Below are positions 52,213 to 61,012 of a stretch of 64,000 nucleotides of DNA, piece after piece (position 1 is the stretch's first letter; each line of letters begins with the position of its first letter). The stretch is from positions 124,001 through 188,000 of the forward strand of contig NZ_RCWT01000011.1 in assembly GCF_003688595.1 (NCBI RefSeq), written 5' to 3'. Position numbers and translations under genes: made by a program. This DNA is from Sphingomonas sp. PP-F2F-G114-C0414. Lineage in GTDB: Bacteria; Pseudomonadota; Alphaproteobacteria; Sphingomonadales; Sphingomonadaceae. The notes beneath the pieces are model-generated. The model was not told where the DNA came from, ran no database searches, and was given only the letters and a program-made list of their open reading frames with translations.

Positions 52213-53295
52213 TCAGCCCAGCGCGATGTACCGCTGCAGGTGATAATCCTCGTCGCCCAACTGGTGGTCGATCATCACCAGCCGCTTCGCATAATGCGAC
52301 ACGGCATATTCCCACGTCATGCCGATACCGCCGTGGAGCTGGATCGACTCCTCCGCGACCAGCGCACCGGTCCGACCGACAGTGTATTTCGCCGCTGACA
52401 AAGTACGTTCGCGCGCTTTGGCATCGTCGCCGTCGAACGCCGAAGCGGCATTGATCACCGAGGACTGCGCCTGCTCGATCTCGAGCAGCACTGTCGCCAT
52501 GCGGTGCTGGAGCGCCTGGAACTTGCCGATCGGCACGCCGAACTGCTTGCGGTCGCGGAGGTAGCCGAGTGTGGCTTCCTTGACGAACTCCATCGCGCCG
52601 ACCGCTTCGGCCGACAGCGCGAGCAACCCCGCCCCGACCGCCGCATCGACGATCGCCTGCCCCTGCCCTCCGCCACCGACTCGCGCATCGGCGCCGAGCG
52701 TCACATTCTCGAACGTGACGTCACCGGCAGCGCCGCCTTCGACGACGTTGAAGCTGCGGACCGACACCCCAGCCGTATCCGCCGGCACGAGCAACACGAG
52801 CGGCTCACCATCCTGCTCCACCGTCACGACGAACACCGATGCCGCACCGGCCTGCGAAACGACTGCCTTCGTCCCGCTGAGCGTCCAGCCGTCACCGCTC
52901 TTCGCCGCGGTCACCGGCGTCGCGCCGTCGTCGTACGCGAACGCGGCGATCGTCTCGCCGGACACGATCCCGGCGAGCGTCTCGTCATGCCCGCCAGCCT
53001 TCGCCAGCGCACGCCCCGCCATCAGCGCACCGAGGAACGGCTCGACCACCAGCGCGCGGCCGAGCGCCTCGAACACCACCATGATGTCGAACCCGCTGCC
53101 GCCGAAGCCGCCCGCCGCCTCGTCGAACAGCGCGGAGACGATGCCGAGTTCGGTCAACTGCTGCCAGACCGCCGGGTCATACCCCGCCTCGCCATACGCC
53201 CCTGCGTTGCGCGTCTCGATCGGATAGCCGTCGCGCAACGCCCGCACGAGCGTGTCGGCCAGCATGCGGCGGTCGTCGGTGTGTTCGAAGTTCAT
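52213..53295 (-). CDS. Acyl-CoA dehydrogenase, smaller partner
   Basis: 360 residues from ATG 53295 (MNFEHTDDRRMLADTL). Acyl-CoA dehydrogenase domains: FDEAAGGFGGSGFDIMVVFEALGRA, GYLRDRKQFGVPIGKFQALQHRMA, ESIQLHGGIGMTWEYAVSHYAKRL. The stop of the larger partner gene lies 4 bp upstream. Adjacent, unequal acyl-CoA dehydrogenases of this type often form heteromeric enzymes (as in FadE28-FadE29-like pairs); substrate unknown. Confidence 0.9.
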   Translation of the reverse strand: MNFEHTDDRRMLADTLVRALRDGYPIETRNAGAYGEAGYDPAVWQQLTELGIVSALFDEAAGGFGGSGFDIMVVFEALGRALVVEPFLGALMAGRALAKAGGHDETLAGIVSGETIAAFAYDDGATPVTAAKSGDGWTLSGTKAVVSQAGAASVFVVTVEQDGEPLVLLVPADTAGVSVRSFNVVEGGAAGDVTFENVTLGADARVGGGGQGQAIVDAAVGAGLLALSAEAVGAMEFVKEATLGYLRDRKQFGVPIGKFQALQHRMATVLLEIEQAQSSVINAASAFDGDDAKARERTLSAAKYTVGRTGALVAEESIQLHGGIGMTWEYAVSHYAKRLVMIDHQLGDEDYHLQRYIALG

Positions 53296-53299
53296 GTGA

Positions 53300-54514
53300 T
53301 CAGAGACCCAGGATGGCTTTGGAGATGATGTTCTTCTGGATCTCGTTCGACCCGCCGAAGATCGACAGTTTGCGGTTGTTGAAATAGCTCGGCGCCGCCA
53401 TCGCCGCGTCCTCCGGCCCGACATCCTCGCCGTTCCACCCGGCTTCCAGAGCTTCGGGTATGTAGGGCGCCGCGTAGGAGCCATAGGCGCGCCGCGTCAG
53501 CGAGGTGATCTCCTGGCGGATCTCGGTGCCCTTGATCTTGAGCATCGAACTCTCCGCACCCGGCGCACCGCCACCCGCGACTGCTGCCAGCACGCGGAGG
53601 TTGGTAGTCTGCATGTTGGCCAGGTCGATCTCGACCCGCGCCATCCGCGCCGCGAACAAGGGATCATCCGCCAGCGAACGCCCGCCCTTCTTCTGCATCT
53701 GCGCGACTTCCTTCAGCCGCTCGAACGATGCGATCGAGAAGCCGACGCCGGCGATGTTGGTGCGCTCATAGGTCAGTAGGTATTTGGCGTAGGTCCAGCC
53801 CATATTCTCTTCACCGACGAGGTTGGCGACGGGCACCTCGACGTCGGTGAAGAACACCTCGTTCACCTCCTGCTCGCCGTCGATCAGCGTGATCGGGCGG
53901 ACCTCGATGCCGGGCGACTTCATGTCGATCAGCAGGAACGAGATCCCCTCCTGCTTCTTCGCGGTCGCGTCGGTGCGGACGAGGCAGAAGATCATGTCGG
54001 CATGCTGGCCGAGCGTCGTCCACGTCTTCTGGCCGTTCACGACATAGACATCGCCCCCCTCCCGCGTCTGGCGAACGGCCGTGGTCTTCAAGCCCGCAAG
54101 ATCGGACCCCGCGCCCGGCTCGGAATACCCCTGGCACCACCAGTCGGAGCCGTCGAGAATCCGCGGCAACCACTGCTTCTTCTGCTCTTCCGAGCCATAT
54201 TTGATCAGCACCGGCCCGAGCATGTTTACCCCGAACGGTACGACGCGGGGCGCGTGCGCGAGCGCGGATTCATTGTCGAAGATGAAGCGCTGGATCACGC
54301 TCCAGCCCGGACCGCCCCACTCCTCGGGCCAGTGGTTCGCCAGCCAGCCGCGCTCGTTGAGGATCGCGTGCCATTCCTCCATGTCCGACTTGCGCAGCCG
54401 CTTGCCCTCGCGGACCAGCGTCGAGAGGCGAGCGGGAAGTTTGTCGCGAAAGAACGCGCGGACTTCCTCGCGGAACGATTCTTCCTCGGGCGTGAAGCTG
54501 AGATCCATGGCCAT
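53300..54514 (-). CDS. Acyl-CoA dehydrogenase, larger partner
   Basis: 404 residues from ATG 54514 (MAMDLSFTPEEESFREEVRA), SD AGGAG. FAD/substrate motifs: WCQGYSEPGAGSDLAGLKT, VNGQKTWTTLGQHADMIFCLVRT, and C-terminal IFGGSNEIQKNIISKAILGL. Forms a two-gene operon with the smaller partner. The substrate could be a branched or cyclic acyl-CoA; not decidable here. Confidence 0.92.
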   Translation of the reverse strand: MAMDLSFTPEEESFREEVRAFFRDKLPARLSTLVREGKRLRKSDMEEWHAILNERGWLANHWPEEWGGPGWSVIQRFIFDNESALAHAPRVVPFGVNMLGPVLIKYGSEEQKKQWLPRILDGSDWWCQGYSEPGAGSDLAGLKTTAVRQTREGGDVYVVNGQKTWTTLGQHADMIFCLVRTDATAKKQEGISFLLIDMKSPGIEVRPITLIDGEQEVNEVFFTDVEVPVANLVGEENMGWTYAKYLLTYERTNIAGVGFSIASFERLKEVAQMQKKGGRSLADDPLFAARMARVEIDLANMQTTNLRVLAAVAGGGAPGAESSMLKIKGTEIRQEITSLTRRAYGSYAAPYIPEALEAGWNGEDVGPEDAAMAAPSYFNNRKLSIFGGSNEIQKNIISKAILGL

Positions 54515-54641
54515 GTGACTCCTGATGTTGGAGCCTGTGTGCCACAGTCGATCGCGGAATTGAAGGACCGGTATGGTCCGAAACGAAGAAAACGCAGTGC
54601 CGAACGACGCAGGTTAATCCGGGCGGTATCGCCGCCCACAC

Positions 54642-54721
54642 GTCATCCTGACGAAAGTCAGGACCCAGGGCAACAGGCGCTAACGGTCCTGGCTCTGGGT
54701 CCTGACTTTCGCCAGGATGAC
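54642..54721. repeat. ~80-bp palindromic element, copy 4
   Basis: Arms GTCATCCTGACGAAAGTCAG... and ...CTGACTTTCGCCAGGATGAC, 80 bp, in the gap between the acyl-CoA dehydrogenase pair and the porin gene. No ORF inside. Confidence 0.88.
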
Positions 54722-54729
54722 GGAGCGGA

Positions 54730-56268
54730 TCAGAACCGGTAGCTGATCCAGCCAGCCAGGAAGTCGGAGTTCTTGTACCCCGAATTGGTCAGCGCCGGCC
54801 CCGCGATCAGATGCTCGTAGCGCCCGGTGAACGACAGCCGCGAGGTGAACGGATACACCGCCTGGAACCGCAGCGTATCGGCGATCTTCTTGCCCCCGAA
54901 ATTCTGCGTGTCGGCAAACGCGGTCCCGTTCGCACGGTACACCGCATCGCTCGTCGTATCGCGCCACGAGCGTTGATATTCCGCCGTCAGCCGCAGCTTG
55001 TCGAACACGCTGAACGTCACGTTCGGCGCCAGCGCGACCAGGTTGGTCGGCGTCGCGAACAGTTGATAGCTGTAGTAGATATTGTTGCCGAATGGCGCGA
55101 GCGAGTTGCGCAACGTGCCCTTGCCATAGGCGCCACCACCGCTCGCATAATCGGCGTGGAAGCCGACGCGCGGCGCCGACTTGCCTTCGCCGAGCTTGTA
55201 GGTCTGCGCTAGCAGGATCAGCCACGCCTTGATCGAGCGGTTGTCGTACGAACCGCCCTGGTAATTGATCGTCCAGTCGAGATTGACCGGCCCCGCGTCA
55301 CCCCAGACGTGCAGGCCGTAAAAATTGCGGACTTCACGCGCATTGTCCGTGCCCCATACCGCCGCGCGGTTGCGCAAGCGCCAGAGGAACGGATCGACGT
55401 ACAACTTCGAGCCCCCGAACAGCGTCTCCGGCACGACGATGCCCGTCGAGATGCCCGAGAACCGCCGCGCGCTCTCCGCATTGTCATCCTGAGTACCGCC
55501 ATTGCCATACGCGGTCGGCTTGAAGTCGAACACGTCGGCGCGGACGCCAGCGGTGCGCGCCCAGGCGCGGAAGCCGTTGAAGCCGAAGAACAAGGTGTTG
55601 TTGTCGCGCGGCACGACTAGCAGGTTCGGGCCGTCGGCGAACGTCTGGCGGCCATAGCGCACGCCGACATCGACATCGGCGACCGTCCCGGTCAGATCGA
55701 CGAATGCCTGCTGCACGGCTAGCTTGTTGCGCAGGTTCGGCAGCGCGGTGCCGAGATTCTGCCCTTCCAGCGTACCGTGCGCGAGTTCGCCGTAGAAGCG
55801 AAGGTGCTTGCCAACGTGCAGATCGGCGCCCCCGAACACGCGAAGGATATCCTGCCGCTGTGCCTCGGCATCACGCAAATTGGGGTTGGTCGTTTCGTTG
55901 ACGCGCAACCGCGCCTCGCCCGACAGCGTCAGATACACGTCGCCGTCGCCTGCCAGCGAAATGAACTTCAGCTGGTCGACGATGTCCTTGCGCTTCTTCG
56001 GATCGCGCAGCTTCGACCAGTCCTCCGCCCAACGCGACTGGTTGTAGCCGCTCGCCGTCACGCCGTCGCCGACCGCGGCATTGGGATAGCTCTCGGCGAT
56101 CGGCGAGGCTTCGTCGGTGCTCGACACATCCTTGGCGCCGATATTGGCCGGGCGCGAAGGCGGCGCCTCGGCCTGCGCGGTGGCAACATTCGCGAACGCG
56201 AAGATCGAGAGCGCGGACGTGGCAAGGCCGGCCGCGTGCCGCAAGCGGCGCATCGTCATCGAGGTCAT
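54730..56268 (-). CDS. Alginate-export-type outer-membrane porin
   Basis: 512 residues from ATG 56268. The signal peptide is around MRRLRHAAGLATSALSIFAFANVATAQ. The barrel has alginate_exp-family features: YLTLSGEARLRVNETTNPNL, FYGELAHGTLEGQ, QQAFVDLTGTVADVDVGVRYGRQTF, C-terminal FLAGWISYRF. Family members are porins for anionic or organic substrates. It lies 52 bp after dctA on the same strand, so a role in dicarboxylate or related anion entry is plausible but inferred. Confidence 0.85.
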   Translation of the reverse strand: MTSMTMRRLRHAAGLATSALSIFAFANVATAQAEAPPSRPANIGAKDVSSTDEASPIAESYPNAAVGDGVTASGYNQSRWAEDWSKLRDPKKRKDIVDQLKFISLAGDGDVYLTLSGEARLRVNETTNPNLRDAEAQRQDILRVFGGADLHVGKHLRFYGELAHGTLEGQNLGTALPNLRNKLAVQQAFVDLTGTVADVDVGVRYGRQTFADGPNLLVVPRDNNTLFFGFNGFRAWARTAGVRADVFDFKPTAYGNGGTQDDNAESARRFSGISTGIVVPETLFGGSKLYVDPFLWRLRNRAAVWGTDNAREVRNFYGLHVWGDAGPVNLDWTINYQGGSYDNRSIKAWLILLAQTYKLGEGKSAPRVGFHADYASGGGAYGKGTLRNSLAPFGNNIYYSYQLFATPTNLVALAPNVTFSVFDKLRLTAEYQRSWRDTTSDAVYRANGTAFADTQNFGGKKIADTLRFQAVYPFTSRLSFTGRYEHLIAGPALTNSGYKNSDFLAGWISYRF

Positions 56269-56320
56269 AAGCAAGTTCCGGTACTGGCGAACGGGGACGG
56301 ACTGGCCACCCCCGCCGGCA

Positions 56321-57667
56321 TCAATGGGCGGTAGCAGCGGCGGGGATCGCCGCCGGCACGAACTCGGGAAGCTTGCCCGACAGCGCAGCATCGAGCTTGT
56401 CGCGGTCGAGTGCGCCTTCCCAGCGAGCGACGACGATCGTCGCGACCGCGTTACCGATGAAGTTGGTGAGACTGCGGCACTCGCTCATGAAGCGATCGAC
56501 GCCGAGGATCAGCGCCATCCCCGCGATCGGCACGGTCGGCACGATCGACAGCGTCGCGGCCAGGGTAATGAAGCCCGCGCCGGTGACGCCCGCCGCACCC
56601 TTCGACGAGATCATCGCCACGACCAGCAGCAACAGTTCCTGCCCGAGCGTCAGGTGCGTGTTGGTCGCCTGCGCGATGAACAGCGCCGCCAGCGTCATGT
56701 AGATGTTGGTGCCATCGAGGTTGAACGAATAGCCGGTCGGCACGACCAGCCCGACGACCGACTTCTCGCAGCCCGCCGCCTCCATCTTCTGGATCAGGTT
56801 CGGCAATGCGGCTTCCGACGACGACGTCCCGAGCACCAGCAGAAGCTCGGCCTTGAGATACTTGATCAGCTTGAAGATCGAGAAGCCCGTAAGCCGAGCG
56901 ACCGTGCCGAGGATGACGATCACGAACAGCGCCGCGGTGAGGTAGAAGGTCGCGACCAACGCGCCGAGATTGGCGAGGCTGCCGATCCCGTATTTGCCGA
57001 TCGTGAACGCGATCGCACCGAACGCACCCAGCGGGGCGGCGCGCATCAGGATGCCGACCAGCTTGAAGACGATCAGGCTGAGGCGCTCGAGGAAGTTCAG
57101 CACCGGCTTGGCAGGCTCGCCGACCAGGCTCAGCGAAATGCCGAACAGGATCGCGACGAGCAGGATCTGGAGGATGTTGCCCTCGGTGAACGCGCTGACC
57201 ATCGTGTCCGGGATGATGCTCATCAGGAACCCGGTGATCGTCGTCTCGTGCGCCTTCACGGTGTAGTCGGCGATGCCCTTGGTATCGAGCGTGGCAGCGT
57301 CGATGTTCATCCCCGCGCCCGGCTGGACGACGTTGGCCACGATGAGCCCGACGATCAGCGCCAATGTCGAGAAGAACAGGAAGTAGGCGAACGCCTTGCC
57401 AGCGACGCGGCCGACCGAGCCGAGCTCCTTCATCCCGGCGATGCCGGTGACGAGCGTCAGGAAGATCACCGGGGCGATGATCATCTTCACCAGCTTGATG
57501 AACGCATCGCCGAGCGGCTTCAACGCCGCGCCGTACGCCGGATAGAAATGCCCGAGCGCCGCGCCGAGCGCGATCGCGATCAGGACCTGGATATAGAGCT
57601 GGCCGCTCCAGCGCTTCCGCGCGGGCGTTTCCGCGACGCCATATGTCTGGGTGGGTAGGGTCAACAT
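56321..57667 (-). CDS. dctA: C4-dicarboxylate/H+ symporter
   Basis: 448 residues, SD AGGAGG. Dicarboxylate/amino acid:cation symporter family: [22 protein letters not shown], the serine-rich hairpin [36 protein letters not shown]. It imports succinate, fumarate and malate across the inner membrane. Divergent dctB-dctD and tandem DctD-like sites support regulation by that pair. The downstream porin may be co-transcribed. Confidence 0.95.
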   Translation of the reverse strand: MLTLPTQTYGVAETPARKRWSGQLYIQVLIAIALGAALGHFYPAYGAALKPLGDAFIKLVKMIIAPVIFLTLVTGIAGMKELGSVGRVAGKAFAYFLFFSTLALIVGLIVANVVQPGAGMNIDAATLDTKGIADYTVKAHETTITGFLMSIIPDTMVSAFTEGNILQILLVAILFGISLSLVGEPAKPVLNFLERLSLIVFKLVGILMRAAPLGAFGAIAFTIGKYGIGSLANLGALVATFYLTAALFVIVILGTVARLTGFSIFKLIKYLKAELLLVLGTSSSEAALPNLIQKMEAAGCEKSVVGLVVPTGYSFNLDGTNIYMTLAALFIAQATNTHLTLGQELLLLVVAMISSKGAAGVTGAGFITLAATLSIVPTVPIAGMALILGVDRFMSECRSLTNFIGNAVATIVVARWEGALDRDKLDAALSGKLPEFVPAAIPAAATAH

Positions 57668-57707
57668 CGCCTCCTGCTATCCTCGTCCACTCACGCGGGA
57701 CGTTGTG

Positions 57708-57723
57708 TGCGACGGTAATGCCG
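57708..57723 (-). promoter_or_regulatory. Possible sigma-54 promoter of dctA
   Basis: On the minus strand CGGCATTACCGTCGCA has GG and GC separated by 10 nt, the -24/-12 arrangement (consensus YTGGCAC-N5-TTGC). The predicted start would fall about 30 nt before dctA. The -12 box is imperfect (TCGC), and the partner activator lacks GAFTGA, so this call is tentative. Confidence 0.35.
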
Positions 57724-57808
57724 GGCCGAACCCGGGACTACAAGAGCAGCCCCTTCAGCGCTTAGAACGTTGGTTTTTAGCCGTTTATCAGCATACCCAT
57801 TGTTCGGA

Positions 57809-57869
57809 CGTGTGGAAATCGCCGCATTTCATCAATGGTGCGGGCGGTGCGTGTGTGATAATCCGCACA
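57809..57869. promoter_or_regulatory. Tandem DctD-like activator sites
   Basis: CGTGTGGAAATCGCCGCA (57809-57826) and TGTGTGATAATCCGCACA (57852-57869) resemble the inverted repeat TGTGCGGAAATCCGCACA that I recall for rhizobial DctD (13 and 15 of 18 matches). Centres are 43 bp apart, about four helical turns. The second site ends 2 bp before the dctB start. Confidence 0.6.
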
Positions 57870-57871
57870 AA

Positions 57872-59656
57872 ATGACGCGACTCCGATCTCCCCTTTTCGT
57901 CACCGCGTTGACGGTGCTGATGGCGTTCGCGGCGCTTGGCACGATCGTCGCAGGAGTCGCCTCGATCTACGGCCAGCGCGCCGCCGAAGACGCGCGCGCG
58001 GGTGTGCGGATGCGCGCGGTCCAGCAGACGCGGAGCAACCTCCGCCTGCTCGAAGCCGAGTTGCAGACCTATCGCCTGCTGCCGATTATGCTCGGCGAGT
58101 ATCCCGATGTTCGCGCGGCGCTGGCATCGGGCAAGGTCGACCAGGCGCTCAACACCAAGCTCGCGCTGCTGGCCGAACGCACCGGCGCCCCGGTGATCTA
58201 CGCGCTCGATACGCAGGGCATGACGATCGCCGCCTCGAACGCCGGTCGCCCCGACAGCTTCCTTGGCCACGACTACCGCTTCCGCGACTATTTCACCAAG
58301 GCGATGGCGTCGGGCGCGACCGAGTTCTTCGCGCTCGGTAGCGTCAGCGGGCGGCCCGGCCTGTACCTGTCACGACGGATCGACCGCGCCGGTCGACCGC
58401 TCGGGGTGGTGGTGGTCAAGGTCGAGTTCGAGAAGATCGCGCGCGCGTGGATCCAGGACCGGATGGCGACCTTCGTCACCGATCCCGACGGCATCATCCT
58501 GATCTCCAGCGATCCGAAGCTCGAATTTAGGACCACCCGCCCGCTCTCGCCCTCGCGTCGCGCCGAGCTGGTCGAGACGCGCCAGTTCGGGACGTCGCCG
58601 CTGGCCCCCGCCCCGCTGACGCTTGCCGAGGGGGTGTCACGGCTGCCCGACGGATCGCCGGCGATCACGGTGTCGCTGCCGGTACCGATCTCGGGCTGGC
58701 GGCTGGTGCATATGGAGCCGCTCGACGCTGCCCTGCGCACCGCCGCCGCGCGCACGCGCTGGGCCACCGCGATCGCCGCGATGCTGACGATCGCCGCGAT
58801 GCTCGGCGCATGGTGGCTGTACGAGCGGCGCAAGCGCAACGTCGGCGCGCGCGCGGAACTGGAGGCGGAAGTCGCCCGCCGCACCGCCGAGCTCCGCGCC
58901 ACCGCCGACCGCCTCCAGATCGAGGTCGAGCAGCGCGAGGCGTCCGACCAGCGGTTCCGTCAGGCCCGCGAAGAGCTGGCGCACGCCAACCGCGTCGGCT
59001 CGATCGGCACGATCACCGCCAGCGTCGCGCACGAAATCAACCAGCCCGTCGCCGCGATCCGCACCTTCGCCGACAACGCCGCCGCCTTCCTGGACCGCGG
59101 CGAACCTGCGCGCGCGGCAACCAACCTCCAATCGATCGTCGACCTCACCAGCCGGATCGGCACGATCACCGCCGGGCTGAGGCGCTATGCCCGGCGCGGC
59201 GCAGGATCGATCGGCCCCGTCGCGCTCGACGAGGCGATCGACGGCGTCCGCCTGCTGATCGGCGACCGCTTCCGCGCCAAGGGCGTGACGCTCGACCTGC
59301 CAAACGGTCCCGAGGCGCGACTGACGGTGATCGCCGGCCGCGTCCGCCTGGAGCAGGTGCTGGTCAACCTCCTCCAGAACGCGCTCGACGCGGTCGCCGA
59401 CCGCCGCGATGCTCGGGTGAGCGTCACCGTCGGGCGTAAAGGCCGCGACGTCGTGCTGACCGTCGCCGACAACGGTCCCGGTATCGAGGCCGACATCGCC
59501 GACCACCTCTTCACCCCGTTCGCGACGAGCAAGAAGGACGGCCTCGGGCTCGGTCTCGGCATCGCGCGCGACATCATGACCGAGTTCGGCGGCACGCTCG
59601 ACCTCGTCCCCGCTCCAGAAGGCGCCATTTTCCGTATGATCCTGGTGAAGGCATGA
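57872..59656 (+). CDS. dctB: C4-dicarboxylate sensor histidine kinase
   Basis: 594 residues from ATG 57872 (MTRLRSPLFVTALTVLMAFA). Two membrane helices (about 10-30 and 290-310) flank a periplasmic PAS/Cache-like sensor (FLGHDYRFRDYFTKAM, SGRPGLYLSRRI). A coiled coil (ELEAEVARRTAELRATADRL) leads to the H-box SVAHEINQPVAAI (H387) and ATPase motifs NLLQNALDAV and DGLGLGLGIARDI. It senses external dicarboxylates and phosphorylates DctD. No SD precedes the ATG; a DctD-like site abuts it. Confidence 0.92.
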   Translation: MTRLRSPLFVTALTVLMAFAALGTIVAGVASIYGQRAAEDARAGVRMRAVQQTRSNLRLLEAELQTYRLLPIMLGEYPDVRAALASGKVDQALNTKLALLAERTGAPVIYALDTQGMTIAASNAGRPDSFLGHDYRFRDYFTKAMASGATEFFALGSVSGRPGLYLSRRIDRAGRPLGVVVVKVEFEKIARAWIQDRMATFVTDPDGIILISSDPKLEFRTTRPLSPSRRAELVETRQFGTSPLAPAPLTLAEGVSRLPDGSPAITVSLPVPISGWRLVHMEPLDAALRTAAARTRWATAIAAMLTIAAMLGAWWLYERRKRNVGARAELEAEVARRTAELRATADRLQIEVEQREASDQRFRQAREELAHANRVGSIGTITASVAHEINQPVAAIRTFADNAAAFLDRGEPARAATNLQSIVDLTSRIGTITAGLRRYARRGAGSIGPVALDEAIDGVRLLIGDRFRAKGVTLDLPNGPEARLTVIAGRVRLEQVLVNLLQNALDAVADRRDARVSVTVGRKGRDVVLTVADNGPGIEADIADHLFTPFATSKKDGLGLGLGIARDIMTEFGGTLDLVPAPEGAIFRMILVKA

Positions 59657-60978
59657 GCGAGCAAGCCGTTCTGCTCGTCGACGACGACGACGTGTTGCGC
59701 GGTGCGCTCGAGCAATCGTTCGAGCTCGCCGGCATCGCGGTGATCGCCGAGCGCGATCCGACCGTCGCGCTCGCCCGCGTGACCGCCGGGTTCGATGGCG
59801 CGGTGGTGTCCGACATCCGCATGCCGAAGATGGACGGCCTCGAACTCTTCCGCCGGATCGCCGCGATCGACCACGAAATCCCGGTGCTGCTGATGACCGG
59901 CCACGGCGACGTCGCGATGGCGGTCGCCGCGCTCAAGAACGGCGCGTTCGACTTCATCCCGAAACCCTTCGCGACCGATCATTTGATTGCGGGAGCACGC
60001 CGGGCGCTCGAAATGCGCCGCCTCGTGCTCGACAACCGCCGTCTCCGCGCCGCGGCCGAAGAAACGATCGGCGCCGAACCGCTGATCGGCGAGACCCCGG
60101 TGATGGTCCGCCTCCGCGAAACCATGCGCCAGATCGCGCAGGCCGACATCGACGTGCTGGTCGAAGGCGAGACCGGCACCGGCAAGGAACTCGTCGCCGT
60201 CCTCCTCCACCGGTGGAGCAACCGCAGGTCACGCCCGTTCGTCGCGGTCAACTGCGCCGCGCTGCCCGAGGCGGTCGCCGAGATCGAGCTGTTCGGCCAC
60301 GACGGCGACTCGCGCCTGCCGCGCACCGGCCGGATCGAGGCCTCGAACCGCGGCACGCTGTTCCTCGACGAAATCGAGAGCACGCTGCCGGCGTTTCAGG
60401 CAAAACTGCTGCGGGTACTGGAGGAGCGCGAGGTGATGCCGGTCGGCGGCGACCTCCCCCGCGCGCTAGACCTGCGCGTGATCGCCGCCGCCAAACCCGG
60501 CCTCGAACAGGCGGTCGAGGAAGGCCGGTTCCGCGCGGATCTCCTGTTCCGGCTCGACGCGGTCCGCCTGCGCATCCCGCCGCTCAGAGAACGCCGCGAC
60601 GACATCCCGCTGCTGTTTGGGCATTTGCTCCACCAGGCGGCAGAACGGTTCGGCCGCGAGGTCCCGACGATCGACACCGCGACGCTAGCGTATCTCGGCC
60701 AGCACGACTGGCCCGGCAACGTTCGCGAACTCGACAACCTGGCGAAACGTCTCGTGTTGCGCGTCGAGGCGGAAGAGGCGGTCGACGAGGACAGCGACAT
60801 CCCCCTCCCCGCCCGCGTAGACAAGTTCGAGGAAGCGACGATCCGCGCCGTTCTCCAACAGGTAAGTGGCGACGTCCGCTCCGCGCTGGCGGCACTCGGC
60901 ATCCCGCGAAAGACGTTCTACGACAAGCTCAAGCGCCACGAGATCGACGTAGAAGCGTATCGCCCGACCAAGGGCTGA
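59653..60978 (+). CDS. dctD: DctD-like response regulator lacking the GAFTGA motif
   Basis: 441 residues, overlapping dctB by 4 bp. Receiver with D54 (VVSDIRMPKMDG), AAA+ domain with Walker A GETGTGKE (172-179) and Walker B GTLFLDEIE, then a Fis-type HTH (SGDVRSALAALGIPRKTFYDKLKRH). In sigma-54 activators ELFGHE is followed by the GAFTGA loop. Here ELFGHDGDSRLPRTGRIE (212-229) has no GAFTGA. Since that loop contacts sigma-54, this protein may activate another polymerase form, as described for Rhodobacter NtrC. Binding-site and kinase pairing remain typical of DctD. Confidence 0.9.
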   Translation: MSEQAVLLVDDDDVLRGALEQSFELAGIAVIAERDPTVALARVTAGFDGAVVSDIRMPKMDGLELFRRIAAIDHEIPVLLMTGHGDVAMAVAALKNGAFDFIPKPFATDHLIAGARRALEMRRLVLDNRRLRAAAEETIGAEPLIGETPVMVRLRETMRQIAQADIDVLVEGETGTGKELVAVLLHRWSNRRSRPFVAVNCAALPEAVAEIELFGHDGDSRLPRTGRIEASNRGTLFLDEIESTLPAFQAKLLRVLEEREVMPVGGDLPRALDLRVIAAAKPGLEQAVEEGRFRADLLFRLDAVRLRIPPLRERRDDIPLLFGHLLHQAAERFGREVPTIDTATLAYLGQHDWPGNVRELDNLAKRLVLRVEAEEAVDEDSDIPLPARVDKFEEATIRAVLQQVSGDVRSALAALGIPRKTFYDKLKRHEIDVEAYRPTKG

Positions 60979-60983
60979 CCGCA

Positions 60984-61008
60984 GATCCTCCCCTGTAAGG
61001 GGAGGATC
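60984..61008. terminator. Bidirectional hairpin between convergent genes
   Basis: GATCCTCCCC-TGTAA-GGGGAGGATC, a perfect 10-bp stem between the dctD and abrB-family stop codons. It has no T-run, but the location suits a two-way terminator. Confidence 0.65.
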
Positions 61009-61012
61009 AGAC

